A stretch of 64,000 bases of DNA from Planctomycetota bacterium (GCA_030616775.1 JAUWWQ010000013.1:1-64000), one strand, 5' to 3'. Shown: positions 24,920 through 33,799, counted from the first letter of the stretch. Program-made: numbers and translations. The notes: generated by a model not told the origin, from the letters alone.

Positions 24920-26113
24920 ATGCAGGTGCTCGTTGTCAATCCGCCCGAACAGGCCCTTCCTGAAGGTACAGCAGACCTGATCCGCTCCATTGGCTGGGAA
25001 ATCACCTCAGCCACAAGCTATGGCACTGCTGTCGATGTTGTCGGCAACGGCTCGATCGATGCCGTAATCATGACCGCGCCGGACCAAGTTGCTGCGAAAG
25101 GCGGGGAGGACAGAGAGTTCCACACGCTCCTGCGGGTTCTTGATGCCCGACGGATGGCCGGGGTTGTAATAACTGATGATCCCCGACCAAACGTCCCACG
25201 CGCCCACTCCCTGATCGACACCGTCGATCGTCAGGTCTCCCTCGCAGAGTTGCGGGGGCGGCTGACGGTGATCGAGCGTTACCACGGCCTGGTGAAACGC
25301 CTGGAACAGGAACTGAACAACATGCAGCGGCTCGGGAAGCGCTTGAACGAGCACTTCCGGGAGGTGGATCAGGAGATGCGTCTGGCTGCACGGCTGCAAC
25401 GTCACTTCCTCCCAGACGTTACCAAACCCATCGGCAACGTTCAGTTTGCCACGGTTTACCGGCCGGCCTCGTGGGTCTCGGGTGACATGTTCGATGTCTT
25501 TCGCGTAGATGAAGACAGGACCGGCTTTTACATCGCGGACGTAGTGGGGCACGGGATGGCAGCCAGCCTGCTGACCATGTTCATCAAGCGCGCCATCATG
25601 CCCAAACGGGTAAACGGCGGTGATGTCACAGTATTGACACCGTCTGACACGATGAAGACCCTGAACGACATGCTGGTCGATCAGTCGCTTGCTGATTGCC
25701 AGTTCGTCACCGCCTGCTACGGCTTGCTGAATCACCGTACGCTCACCCTGCAATACGCGCGTGGCGGTCATCCCTACCCCATCCTGATCACGGCCCAAGG
25801 CGCCGTCAGTGATCTGAAATCACCGGGCGGGCTGTTGGGTGTATTCAAGGACGAGAAGTTCCCAACCTTCGAGACTCAACTGCATCCCGGTGACAAATTG
25901 TTGCTCTACACGGACGGTGTCGAGCTTGCCCTTCCCAAGAGCAATCCCAAGTCGGCCGAGATCATGCCGCTGCATCCCGTTTTGCAGCCCATTGCCACCC
26001 AGCCAATCCAGGTCATCATGACGCACATCGAGTCCTTGCTGGACGATGAGACCGGGTCGGTCGATTTGCGCGACGATGTAACCATCGTCGGCCTCGAGAT
26101 CCTTGGGTACTAA
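24920..26113 (+). CDS. RsbU-like PP2C phosphatase with degenerate receiver domain
   Basis: The 397-residue product has three parts. Residues 1-115 fold like a response-regulator receiver (MQVLVVNPPEQALPEG, then SIDAVIMTAPD), but the phospho-acceptor Asp is replaced in VIMTA, so it is a pseudo-receiver. Residues 115-165 form a coiled coil. Residues 165-397 are a PPM/SpoIIE phosphatase domain: LAARLQRHFLP, the metal sites SGDMFDVF and ADVVGHGMAASLL, LLLYTDGVELA and RDDVTIVGLEI. Such enzymes dephosphorylate anti-sigma-factor antagonists in partner-switching pathways. No antagonist or kinase is next to it. The only linked hint is the RsbRD-like domain of the Nudix protein at 6527. Confidence 0.9.
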   Translation: MQVLVVNPPEQALPEGTADLIRSIGWEITSATSYGTAVDVVGNGSIDAVIMTAPDQVAAKGGEDREFHTLLRVLDARRMAGVVITDDPRPNVPRAHSLIDTVDRQVSLAELRGRLTVIERYHGLVKRLEQELNNMQRLGKRLNEHFREVDQEMRLAARLQRHFLPDVTKPIGNVQFATVYRPASWVSGDMFDVFRVDEDRTGFYIADVVGHGMAASLLTMFIKRAIMPKRVNGGDVTVLTPSDTMKTLNDMLVDQSLADCQFVTACYGLLNHRTLTLQYARGGHPYPILITAQGAVSDLKSPGGLLGVFKDEKFPTFETQLHPGDKLLLYTDGVELALPKSNPKSAEIMPLHPVLQPIATQPIQVIMTHIESLLDDETGSVDLRDDVTIVGLEILGY

Positions 26114-26318
26114 CTTCCCGCTCAGACAATCGTCGGTGAGAGCCGCTCTCGTGTTGCACGGTCCTGCGGAGCGAAGCTCGGCAGGGCCATGGCCGCGAAT
26201 AACCGGACCTGCTGCGACGTGGAGGAAATCAGAGAAGCTGCACGTCGGCAAGCCCTGGCCTGGCTTCGCCAGACCATGCCGCCCGCCCGCTCAAGCATTG
26301 TCAAGCACATTATCGCCC

Positions 26319-26354
26319 AAAAAAACGGCCCCCGGTGCAGCGCACCAGAGGCCG
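26319..26354 (-). terminator. Rho-independent terminator of the toxin-antitoxin operon
   Basis: Read on the minus strand, CGGCCTCTGGTGCGC pairs imperfectly with GTGCACCGGGGGCCG and is followed by seven T. It lies 25 bases after the antitoxin stop. It may also stop plus-strand transcripts arriving from the phosphatase gene. Confidence 0.8.
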
Positions 26355-26378
26355 ATTCCATTCCGAATGGTCTGCGGA

Positions 26379-26756
26379 TTACGCCATGATCTTCTCCGCA
26401 TTCGGCCTTACCGACTTCATCAGAACATCGGTCCAGTGATCACGATGCTCGTTGATAAGATCCATAAGCCTACACGCAGTGCGGGATGGTTCACCGCGAC
26501 CCTGCTCCCACTTTTCGATGCACTCGGGGGAAACCGCAAGAATTGCAGCGAATATGGCCTGGCTAACTTGGAGTTCTTCCCTAGTTTTCCTTACTGCTAG
26601 GGCATCATATTGTCTTGGCTCGAGTTTCAGTTCGACAGTCCTGACCGTGAACTTTGCGCTAAGCGGCTTGCCTGTAGCAACAGTTTCGGACAGTTCGCGT
26701 AGCCCATCCACGATTTCTTCGCCGAGAGTCTGCATCTCCTTTTTCTTGTTAGACAT
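26379..26756 (-). CDS. HigA-type antitoxin (XRE helix-turn-helix)
   Basis: The 125-residue product has a helical N-terminus (GEEIVDGLRELSE), a short basic linker and, at about 55-110, a helix-turn-helix of the XRE/HigA2 type: VRKTREELQVSQAIFAAILA and VSPECIEKWEQGRGEPSRTA. These antitoxins bind their toxin through one end and the operon's operator through the other. The start overlaps the toxin's end by eight bases, so synthesis is coupled, and the order toxin-then-antitoxin is that of higBA modules. A likely operator, a perfect palindrome, lies in the promoter at 27215-27233. The terminator follows 25 bases after the stop. Confidence 0.88.
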   Translation of the reverse strand: MSNKKKEMQTLGEEIVDGLRELSETVATGKPLSAKFTVRTVELKLEPRQYDALAVRKTREELQVSQAIFAAILAVSPECIEKWEQGRGEPSRTACRLMDLINEHRDHWTDVLMKSVRPNAEKIMA

Positions 26757-27168
26757 TGATAACCCCTTTCTTAAGAGAGGCCTCGAATCCTTCCAAGAAT
26801 CCTCTAATTTCTTTCTTCTCCGCGTCCGTCAAATCTTCCTTACGTCCTTTCAGGTAGATTGTTATCAAAAGCACAATCGAGTATTCGGGGTAGTACGCGT
26901 AGCACACACGTGCACCCTTCCGTTTTCCTACACCCCACCGGTTTGACGAGAATCTCATCTTGCGCAATCCACCACTTCCCACTACGATCGGAGCGTCCGG
27001 ATTCACCATGATTAGCAGGTGCAACGCATCGCGATCCTTTTCGTCTAACCCGAGTTTCTTCCATGCTTTCTCGAACGGCTTCAATTCGACAAATCGAGCC
27101 CAATCCTCTGGTTTCACGCCCGGAGGATGAGATACCGTCAGCTCCTTTGTACGTTTTCCACTCGGCAA
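26749..27168 (-). CDS. RelE/HigB-type mRNA interferase toxin
   Basis: The 139-residue product matches the RelE/HigB fold: IVVGSGGLRKMRFSSNRWGV, then GKRKGARVCYAYYPEYSIVL, then YLKGRKEDLTDAEKKEIRGF. The family pattern G-G-L-R-K-x-R and GKRGG-x-RV-x-YY is clear; such toxins cut mRNA at the ribosome. The open frame begins with TTG at 27168 without a good ribosome site, and an AAGGAG lies a few codons inside, so the true start is uncertain; a GTG at 27117 would give a shorter protein of usual length. From the promoter at 27211-27240 the 5' leader would be about 35 bases for the TTG. Confidence 0.87.
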   Translation of the reverse strand: MPSGKRTKELTVSHPPGVKPEDWARFVELKPFEKAWKKLGLDEKDRDALHLLIMVNPDAPIVVGSGGLRKMRFSSNRWGVGKRKGARVCYAYYPEYSIVLLITIYLKGRKEDLTDAEKKEIRGFLEGFEASLKKGVINV

Positions 27169-27210
27169 AGTCAGCCCAACTATTATCGACCGCGCAGGAC
27201 CGACTGCTTA

Positions 27211-27240
27211 AATATATCCTACTGAGTAGGATAGTGTCAA
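27211..27240 (-). promoter_or_regulatory. Toxin-antitoxin promoter with palindromic operator between -35 and -10
   Basis: On the minus strand TTGACA (27240-27235), 18 bases, then TATATT (27216-27211) form a near-consensus sigma-70 promoter. The spacer and flanks contain the perfect palindrome TATCCTACT-G-AGTAGGATA at 27215-27233, with nine-base arms. This is exactly where a HigA-type antitoxin would bind to block RNA polymerase. The toxin start is about 35 bases downstream. Confidence 0.75.
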
Positions 27241-27245
27241 GAGGA

Positions 27246-27395
27246 TTATTGTGGTTTCTTGCCACGTTTTTTCGCTGACCAGCGCGTTTTGGCTGCTATA
27301 CGTGCAATATCACTGCGTTTCTTCTTGCTCAGCTTCTTTGCTCTGGCGGGTCCACGAGCTCTATCCGGGCCCTTCACGCGGCGGCCGGATGCCAT
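27246..27395 (-). CDS. Small basic protein (49 residues) upstream of the toxin
   Basis: From the ATG at 27395 the minus strand encodes 49 residues ending at a TAA at 27246. The product is very basic; its middle and end read KKLSKKKRSDIARIAAKTRW and SAKKRGKKPQ. The pattern KRSxIARxAAxxRW recurs in small bacterial proteins of unknown role that often sit near toxin-antitoxin or mobile genes, and looks like a short DNA- or RNA-binding helix pair. It ends six bases before the toxin promoter on the same strand, so it is probably a separate or read-through unit. Its first 20 codons are partly duplicated at 27479-27544. No known family name can be given. Confidence 0.5.
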   Translation of the reverse strand: MASGRRVKGPDRARGPARAKKLSKKKRSDIARIAAKTRWSAKKRGKKPQ

Positions 27396-27544
27396 GAGTG
27401 CCCACCCAGGCCGAGAAACAACGTGTCCCGTAGCCGGACAGTCGCGGCGTCCCGATCCGCGCTACAGGTGTGCTGTCCGGCGGGTCCGCGAGCTCTATCC
27501 GGGCCCTTCACGCAGCGGCCGGATGCCACGAGTGCCCAACCTGG
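27345..27544. repeat. Direct repeat of about 66 bases
   Basis: Bases 27345-27410 and 27479-27544 match at 61 of 66 positions by eye and are separated by 68 bases. Copy one holds the start of the small basic gene (minus strand). In copy two the ATG is replaced by GTG and the reading soon differs from the gene. This looks like a local duplication of the gene's 5' end. Confidence 0.7.
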
Positions 27545-27598
27545 GCTATGATAGTAATGTGGCGGTTTTAGTGACCTTATGACCTTTGGGGAGTAATC

Positions 27599-30556
27599 GT
27601 GAAGCGAAGTAAAAGCCTTTCCCTCACGGTGGCTGGATTGGTGCTCGGCATCCTGCTAGCCCGCCCGACCACTAGTCTTGCCGGTCCCAACCTTATGGCG
27701 ATCACCGACTACGGCGACATACCGTACAGACGGGCGGTGGCCAAAGAGGGCTTTTCGGGCAAGGAGATCATCTACCGATTCGACGATCCGGACTTCGACT
27801 TCGGTCACATTGTCGTCCGGTCGAGCGAACCCAACTCGGTAATTCGCCGCGACCTGTTCGTCGGGTTCACCGGCGATGGCCTCAGCGTGGACACGCGAGG
27901 AGTGGGCGGGGGGGCGACGTCGGTGCGGATCGATGAGATCGAAGTCTGGCTGAGGATTCAGGGCAAGATTCGTCCGGGTCAAAGCTACGAGTGGGAAGTC
28001 GAGGTCGGTGCAGCCAATGAGATCGCCGACACTGGATTCCCGGCGGTCATACCTGCGCTTTGGGCGGACGGCGAACCAATCGGGGTGGAGGTTACGGTCC
28101 GCACGCCCCAACTAGAGGATACCGACAGGATTCAACGGCTGATGCTTCCCCATGGGGCGGTAAAGATCAAGCCCTTCAACCGACAAACCGGTGGTGCGTG
28201 GGTTGTACTCAGGCCTGGCAACTACGGCGCGTTTTTTGCTGTGCGGCGGTTTTCGTTCCGGGAGGTCGACACCCCCGAATCCCTCGCAAGCAAGACTGAT
28301 ATGCCGATCCCGGTTCGCTACGTTCCGATCCGCAGTGTACTGGAAGACGGTGTTGCCGAAGCCCTGGAGCGCGGTGCCGAGGCGCTTAAGGAGGCGCAAG
28401 GCCCGGAGCATTACTGGCCGGGCAGCAATCCGGAAGAAAATGTCAGACTTACGGCACTTGCCGTCTCTGCTCTCGCCGAGCTCGATCCCGAGTCCGATGC
28501 CTTGCTGCCGGCCATGCGATGGCTGTCGGAACAGGAACCGTCGGATGATGCACCTTGGGGCACCGAGACGGCGGCTCGCCGACTCTACTGCCTGGCTCGC
28601 CACGGAGGACTGGACAAGTTCACCGGGGTCATCCATGCCGACGCCCGGTTTCTTACCGATGCCCAGTTCGAGGACGGAGGTTGGTCGGATCGCAGCAGGG
28701 GAGAGCAGCCGGAAGAGACGGCCCACGTTAATTCCGACAATGCCAATTCCGCGACCGTCCTGAGTGCCTTGCGCGAAGCCAGGTTCGCACGCGCGGAGAT
28801 CGACAAGCGCCTGTGGCGGCGCGTCCTACTGTACTGGACCGACGCACAGGCGTTTGACGGCGGGTTTCGGGAAAGGCTGGAACGACATGGCGGCGTTGGT
28901 CAGGCCCCGACCAGTGCCTACACGGCGCTGGGCGCCGCTGCCCTGATCACATCGCTTGACATGGCGGCTGGATTCGGTGGGCGGCGGTGTACAACCTATT
29001 TGGGCAGCCGGAACCAACTCCGGGCGATCGAACGGGCCCTGGGTTGGCTGGATAAAAATTACAAAGAGCCGCTCAGCAGCCTGGGCTCAATGACCGTGGA
29101 TCCCGACCCTTACGCCGAAGCGAAGGCCCTCCAAGTGGTCGGCGAGGTGTCCGGCCTATCCCATTTCAACGAGAAGGACCATTTTGCCGAATCGGCGCGG
29201 ACTCTGCTGCAGCACTATGATCGGCAAAGCAGGATGTTCGGGGTGCGCGGGGCAGATCAATCCTGGGCTGAGTCGCCCTCCATCTTGCGGACGGCGCGGG
29301 CCCTGTCGATCCTCGGGGCAGGAGCCGCGCCGACGGTATGTCAGCGCATCATCGCAGGTGAAGACGAAGACGGTCGGACCCAGTACAACGGCGACGTTGT
29401 CCATCTGGTGCGCTACCTTGGAGCCCAGCGCGGGCGGCCGTTCAACTGGCGACGTACCACGATCGACCGAGACGTGCGCGAGCTTGTGGAAGTGCCCATC
29501 ATGCTGCTAAGCGTCGTCGGCCCGTTCGACTGGTCTAAGGAGCAATGGGACAAGATTCGCGAGTATTGCCTCGCGGGTGGTTCGGTGGTCATTGATATTA
29601 CTGAAGGCCAGGAGGCTGAGCGTAAGGCAGTGATCTCGGCGTTGCAAAGAACATTCCCGGAGTACCGGCTGGAGGATCTGCCGCCTGATTCGCCAATCTT
29701 CTCGAGCGAGACCCAGCTTTCCTCACCCCCAGCAGTCCAAGCACTTGGAAATGGTTTTCGGCAGTTCCTCTTCCTTCCGGCTGAAAGCTGGTCGTGCCAG
29801 TGGCATCTCTATCAGGTGGTTGATCACGAAGACAGCTTCGCCCTGATGAACAATCTGTTGACCTACGCGACCGACGGGACACCTCCGCGCAGCTCATTTG
29901 AACGGTCCACCTACGCCGTCGGGTCGATCCCGGCGCACCTCATGAAAGCCGCGCACCTCGAAGTGGGAAGCGACTTGCCGGCGTATCCGAACCTGATCGA
30001 CACGATGGACCGGTTGATGCAAGCCAATTTCCGACTCGGCGTGACCGAGACCAGCAGCCCGAGCGAGGCGGATATTCTGTGGGTCAGCGTAACCGGCAAA
30101 GCCGTGCCCTCAGAGACAGCCAAAGCTCAAATGCTCGACGCGGTTGGCGCAGGCAGGTACTTGTTCATGGATGTCGTCAGCGGCCGGAGGGACTGGGACG
30201 AAAACACCCGAGGATTCCTGCAAGGACTGGAGGGCATCACCCTCGAGAAGCTGCGTCGCACCCATCCCATCTACACCGGAGAGATTCCAGGCACACAGGG
30301 ATTCGAGGTGGTCCAGGCAAGGTTGCGCAGGGTGCTTCATACGCGGTTTGCCACCAGCGGCCGGTGCGACCTGTACTCAATCCGCTTAAAAGGCGAACCT
30401 GTCGGCGTGTATAGTGCCTATGATATTTCCTCAGGAATCGGGTATCATTACTATCCAAAGTGCCGCGGGGTGATGCCGAAACACGCCAGACGACTCGCCA
30501 TGAACGCATTCCTGACGGCCTATCAGCGGAAAGTGAGCGGGCAGTCAACCCACTAA
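27599..30556 (+). CDS. Secreted DUF4159 protein with prenyltransferase-like alpha/alpha toroid
   Basis: The 985-residue product starts at a GTG eight bases after GGGGAG and has a cleavable signal peptide (about residues 1-28, ending TTSLAG). Residues 50-240 are beta-rich and unassigned. Residues about 250-580 contain QW-like toroid repeats seen in squalene cyclases and prenyltransferases (FEDGGWSDRS, AFDGGFRERL, PTSAYTALGAAALI). Residues 600-790 match DUF4159 (VEVPIMLLSVVGPFDWSKEQ, YCLAGGSVVIDIT), and residues 800-975 form a second similar half. Planctomycetes often carry such genes with MoxR/DUF58/vWA operons; here that operon lies 14 kb away. Function unknown; the layout suggests a periplasmic sensor or scaffold. 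It overlaps the next gene by one base (TAATG). Confidence 0.82.
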   Translation: MKRSKSLSLTVAGLVLGILLARPTTSLAGPNLMAITDYGDIPYRRAVAKEGFSGKEIIYRFDDPDFDFGHIVVRSSEPNSVIRRDLFVGFTGDGLSVDTRGVGGGATSVRIDEIEVWLRIQGKIRPGQSYEWEVEVGAANEIADTGFPAVIPALWADGEPIGVEVTVRTPQLEDTDRIQRLMLPHGAVKIKPFNRQTGGAWVVLRPGNYGAFFAVRRFSFREVDTPESLASKTDMPIPVRYVPIRSVLEDGVAEALERGAEALKEAQGPEHYWPGSNPEENVRLTALAVSALAELDPESDALLPAMRWLSEQEPSDDAPWGTETAARRLYCLARHGGLDKFTGVIHADARFLTDAQFEDGGWSDRSRGEQPEETAHVNSDNANSATVLSALREARFARAEIDKRLWRRVLLYWTDAQAFDGGFRERLERHGGVGQAPTSAYTALGAAALITSLDMAAGFGGRRCTTYLGSRNQLRAIERALGWLDKNYKEPLSSLGSMTVDPDPYAEAKALQVVGEVSGLSHFNEKDHFAESARTLLQHYDRQSRMFGVRGADQSWAESPSILRTARALSILGAGAAPTVCQRIIAGEDEDGRTQYNGDVVHLVRYLGAQRGRPFNWRRTTIDRDVRELVEVPIMLLSVVGPFDWSKEQWDKIREYCLAGGSVVIDITEGQEAERKAVISALQRTFPEYRLEDLPPDSPIFSSETQLSSPPAVQALGNGFRQFLFLPAESWSCQWHLYQVVDHEDSFALMNNLLTYATDGTPPRSSFERSTYAVGSIPAHLMKAAHLEVGSDLPAYPNLIDTMDRLMQANFRLGVTETSSPSEADILWVSVTGKAVPSETAKAQMLDAVGAGRYLFMDVVSGRRDWDENTRGFLQGLEGITLEKLRRTHPIYTGEIPGTQGFEVVQARLRRVLHTRFATSGRCDLYSIRLKGEPVGVYSAYDISSGIGYHYYPKCRGVMPKHARRLAMNAFLTAYQRKVSGQSTH

Positions 30557-31761
30557 TGCTCAAGAATGTAGACATGGGAATCATCTTCCGCGTAATATTG
30601 CTGCTGACACCGTTGCTGGTGGCTACGGCCTTATATGCCGACACCATCATCTTGAAGGATGGCATGTTCGTTGAAGGCGAGATCACGCTCCAGACGAGCA
30701 GGACCGTCCGCGTCAATACGCGCTTCGGTGAGCGGACCTACCGGCGTGACAACATCGAAGAGATCATCGAGAGCGTGGATTCGCTCGATCCTGATGCGGT
30801 CAACAAGTTCGCCGAGCTTCCCGCCCCGGTAAAGGCCGTCCTCAATGCCCGGGCCGAGTACGACCTTGGGCGATACGAGCGGGCGCTGGCCCGGCTGGAG
30901 CCCTTCCGCGACCATCAGGACAGCAAGGCGATCCGGATTAACATCGACTGGCTTATCATTGAAATCAACGAACGCCTGGGGCGCTGGGAGACAGTCCGGC
31001 AGCTCCTTAAGGACAAGAGGAGCAACGGTACCCCGCAGGAGAAGATGCGCGCCAAGGCGCATCTGGACATCTTCAAGGCCAATGCCGACTACGATCTGCG
31101 TTACGTGGGCGAAAAGCACGCTCGCAACTTCATCAAGGATGAAGAGCTGCGGAATCGTGCCCGGCAGCCAAATGCGCTTAAAGACTACAAGATCATGCGG
31201 ATCGCCCTTGAGGAGACCTGCGAGCAGTTGCTGGTTGAAGACCAGATGAGCGTCAAGGCTTTGGCGGACAAGTTGGACCCCGAAGTCACATACGAGGCGT
31301 GTAAGACATTGCCCCGGATCGGTGATGTCGGCAAGTATCTTCCGTACATCGAGGACTTGAAGCGTACCGAGGCTACACTGGCCAAGGCACAGGCGATTCT
31401 GGACGACTATGGCGGTGCCTTCGAGCTGGATATTGTTCGCACGGAACTGCATCACTTGCTGCCCATCCTGATCCGGTTGTTGGAGGAAGCATCCGCGGCC
31501 AGTCCGGAGACCTACAACCCGCCTTTCGATCAAAGGACGGGAAGGCTGACGAGAGAGGGCCGTGAGCAGTGGCGACAGCGCTGTGACGAATTTCTGACAA
31601 CAGCCGAACCAGTCATCAGGCTGGTAGACTATATGGTTGACAGGGTAAACTATTATCCGCAAGCCCTGCGGGATCTACGGAAGGCCCTGCTGGACACGAA
31701 CGAACGATTCAAGCAGATGGTCAGGGCTGTCAGGAAAGCACGGAGCAGGACCCATGTATAG
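30556..31761 (+). CDS. Secreted protein of unknown function with N-terminal beta domain and helical repeats
   Basis: I place the start at the ATG at 30556, which overlaps the DUF4159 stop as TAATG; an ATG at 30574 is the alternative. The product begins with a hydrophobic signal (RVILLLTPLLVATALYA). Mature residues form a small beta domain, DTIILKDGMFVEGEITLQTS with TVRVNTRFGERTYRRDNIEE, a pattern often seen at the front of planctomycete secreted proteins and reminiscent of an SH3-like fold. The rest is helical with TPR-like character (YDLGRYERALARLEPFRDHQ). No catalytic motif is visible. It overlaps the next gene by eight bases, so at least three genes here form one operon. Confidence 0.75.
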   Translation: MLKNVDMGIIFRVILLLTPLLVATALYADTIILKDGMFVEGEITLQTSRTVRVNTRFGERTYRRDNIEEIIESVDSLDPDAVNKFAELPAPVKAVLNARAEYDLGRYERALARLEPFRDHQDSKAIRINIDWLIIEINERLGRWETVRQLLKDKRSNGTPQEKMRAKAHLDIFKANADYDLRYVGEKHARNFIKDEELRNRARQPNALKDYKIMRIALEETCEQLLVEDQMSVKALADKLDPEVTYEACKTLPRIGDVGKYLPYIEDLKRTEATLAKAQAILDDYGGAFELDIVRTELHHLLPILIRLLEEASAASPETYNPPFDQRTGRLTREGREQWRQRCDEFLTTAEPVIRLVDYMVDRVNYYPQALRDLRKALLDTNERFKQMVRAVRKARSRTHV

Positions 31762-33697
31762 AACACTACATCCCGGACTATGTTGGAGCAGGTGGTTTGC
31801 TGCAGCGTTGCTCTTGTGCACAACCACGACCTATGGCATCGACCCTGGCAGCGCCAAGGAGTTGATGACCGCCGGTAAACTTCAAGAAGCAATCGATCTG
31901 CTGACCAAGGAGGTGGAGGAGAATCCTGCACATGAAGCCGCCCGGATTCTTCTGGCCGAAGCGTACGAAGATGCTGACATGCCCGATGACGCGATCGACA
32001 CATGGCAGGACTTGATCGCCCTTTCACGCAATGAAGCAAACCTCGGTAAGGCCCGACGGGCGATAATCCGACTGCGACGCCAAGAGTTGGACCGAACCGA
32101 CCTGGCAAACCTGTCGTCCACGCGTCCACGTGAGGACCCCTTCAAGATTCCCATGCCGGGAATCGAGTGGGAGGGATTAGAGGTGGTCGAAGACTCGAAC
32201 TACCTTCCGCCTATTCTCCCGCCACCGCACGACTCCGAGGTTCCTCCCTTTGCCCATGAGACGGAGCATTTCACGGTGTACTCAGCCAATGAGAGGTTGT
32301 CCAAGGTCATAGGCGAGCGGGCAGAAATCTATCTGGACTTCATGACTGAGAAGCTGTTCGCCGGGCGGTCGTGGGCAGTGCGGTTCCCGATCATTGTGTA
32401 TACAACCTATGAGGACTATGTCCAGCACGGGGCCCCGGCGGGCTCGGGCGGCGTCACGATGCCGGAGATCACCGGTGGGATTCGGTTCATCCTACTCTTC
32501 CAACTCAGATCCGAGTCGCTCCTCCGAGGGGGCTCCAGCCGGGGCGGCTCGGGCGGCGCCGGCGGCCGACAGGTCTGGAGGTACGGAATCGAGAGCGTCT
32601 TGCCACACGAACTCACCCACGCGGTGATCAGCGAGTTCTTCGCCGGACAACCCACGCCGCTGTGGATGCACGAGGCCGTTGCGGGAAGGTTTGAACAGAC
32701 CCGCGATCATTATGGCGAGGCGGCGCGGCTGGCACGCAAGGCGGTGGCCGGGGAGTACTTCCGGATGCGCGACCTGTTCGACCAGGAGGGTTATCCGGAG
32801 CGGGTCGCCCTCTTCTACGAACAGTCGGCGACTGTCGTCCTGTATCTGTTTGAAGCCGGGCCCGAGGCAATGCACGTGTTCTTGAGCGAGCTGGCAGCCG
32901 GCAACGACCACGACGCGGCTTGTGCCGCGGCCCTGGGTATCCCCAAGGAGAATGCCGTCGAGGAGTTCGAACGCCGATGGGTCGAGTGGATGAGAGTGCG
33001 ATACATCAAAGACCTCGATGCCGCGCAGGACGGGACGGACGTCGCTGAGGCTGTCAGGAGCGATCACGCAATCTTCCGGCCCTCAGTCAACGAAATGGAT
33101 ACCTTCGACAACCTGGAGAATTGGCGACAGATCGACCTCGGTTCCCTGGACGCGTTCATGGGTGTGGGGACCTCGAAAAAGGACTGGTCCGCCGGCGGGG
33201 GCAAGCTGCGATGCAGCGTCTCCGGTGAAAAGGGCTCAGCCCTTCTTGGTGTCCGCATGAATGAAACCGCACCGGTGGCCGTCAGTTGTGACGTCAAGTT
33301 CCTCGGAAACCCGGGTGACGAAAACCACTGGTTCGGATTCGCCCAGCTTGACGCCGATTTGAATGATACCAATGTCGAGGTGATCGCGTCACTGCCCGAC
33401 AGCGCACAGCACAAAGTGGTATGCCTCTGGTCGGACGAATTAGCCATTTATGTCGACGGGATCTGTAGAGGACGATATCCGGCGTTCCACGTAACGGGTG
33501 ATGCTCCGGATATTGACTACCCGCTGGCACTCGTCGCTTACGGGCCTGTGGAAATCCAAGGCCTGAAGATCGCGTCGATCGACAAGTTCTCCGAAAGACC
33601 CCTTCTTGCCCAGGACGACGGCCAAACTCAACGACCGGATGATAGAAGACGGGACCGCCGTGGGCGTAGAGGGCGCCGCGGCCAGCCGGAGCCCTGA
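31754..33697 (+). CDS. Secreted gluzincin-type metallopeptidase-like protein with TPR and basic tail
   Basis: The 647-residue product has a signal peptide (ending TTTTYG), TPR-like helices at about 30-110, and a peptidase-MA-like domain at about 160-420. The zinc motif HExxH is present as PHELTHAV, and PLWMHEAVA about 25 residues later gives the third ligand, a Glu, in the usual P-x-W-x-x-E-G-x-A position (Gly is Ala here). A glycine-rich insertion (GGSSRGGSGGAGG) precedes the motif. Residues 450-620 form a beta-sandwich resembling a concanavalin-like domain (FDNLENWRQIDLGSLDAF). The tail is highly basic (RRRDRRGRRGRRGQ). It overlaps the upstream gene by eight bases. Substrate unknown. Confidence 0.8.
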   Translation: MYRTLHPGLCWSRWFAAALLLCTTTTYGIDPGSAKELMTAGKLQEAIDLLTKEVEENPAHEAARILLAEAYEDADMPDDAIDTWQDLIALSRNEANLGKARRAIIRLRRQELDRTDLANLSSTRPREDPFKIPMPGIEWEGLEVVEDSNYLPPILPPPHDSEVPPFAHETEHFTVYSANERLSKVIGERAEIYLDFMTEKLFAGRSWAVRFPIIVYTTYEDYVQHGAPAGSGGVTMPEITGGIRFILLFQLRSESLLRGGSSRGGSGGAGGRQVWRYGIESVLPHELTHAVISEFFAGQPTPLWMHEAVAGRFEQTRDHYGEAARLARKAVAGEYFRMRDLFDQEGYPERVALFYEQSATVVLYLFEAGPEAMHVFLSELAAGNDHDAACAAALGIPKENAVEEFERRWVEWMRVRYIKDLDAAQDGTDVAEAVRSDHAIFRPSVNEMDTFDNLENWRQIDLGSLDAFMGVGTSKKDWSAGGGKLRCSVSGEKGSALLGVRMNETAPVAVSCDVKFLGNPGDENHWFGFAQLDADLNDTNVEVIASLPDSAQHKVVCLWSDELAIYVDGICRGRYPAFHVTGDAPDIDYPLALVAYGPVEIQGLKIASIDKFSERPLLAQDDGQTQRPDDRRRDRRGRRGRRGQPEP

Positions 33698-33799
33698 TCC
33701 AGGGTCGCTGATTACATCCACGTTAATCCCGCGCCGCAGGCACTTGCACGAGCGCACTGAATCGCTGAAGATGCAGCCCGAAGTTGTGGAACAGGCATC

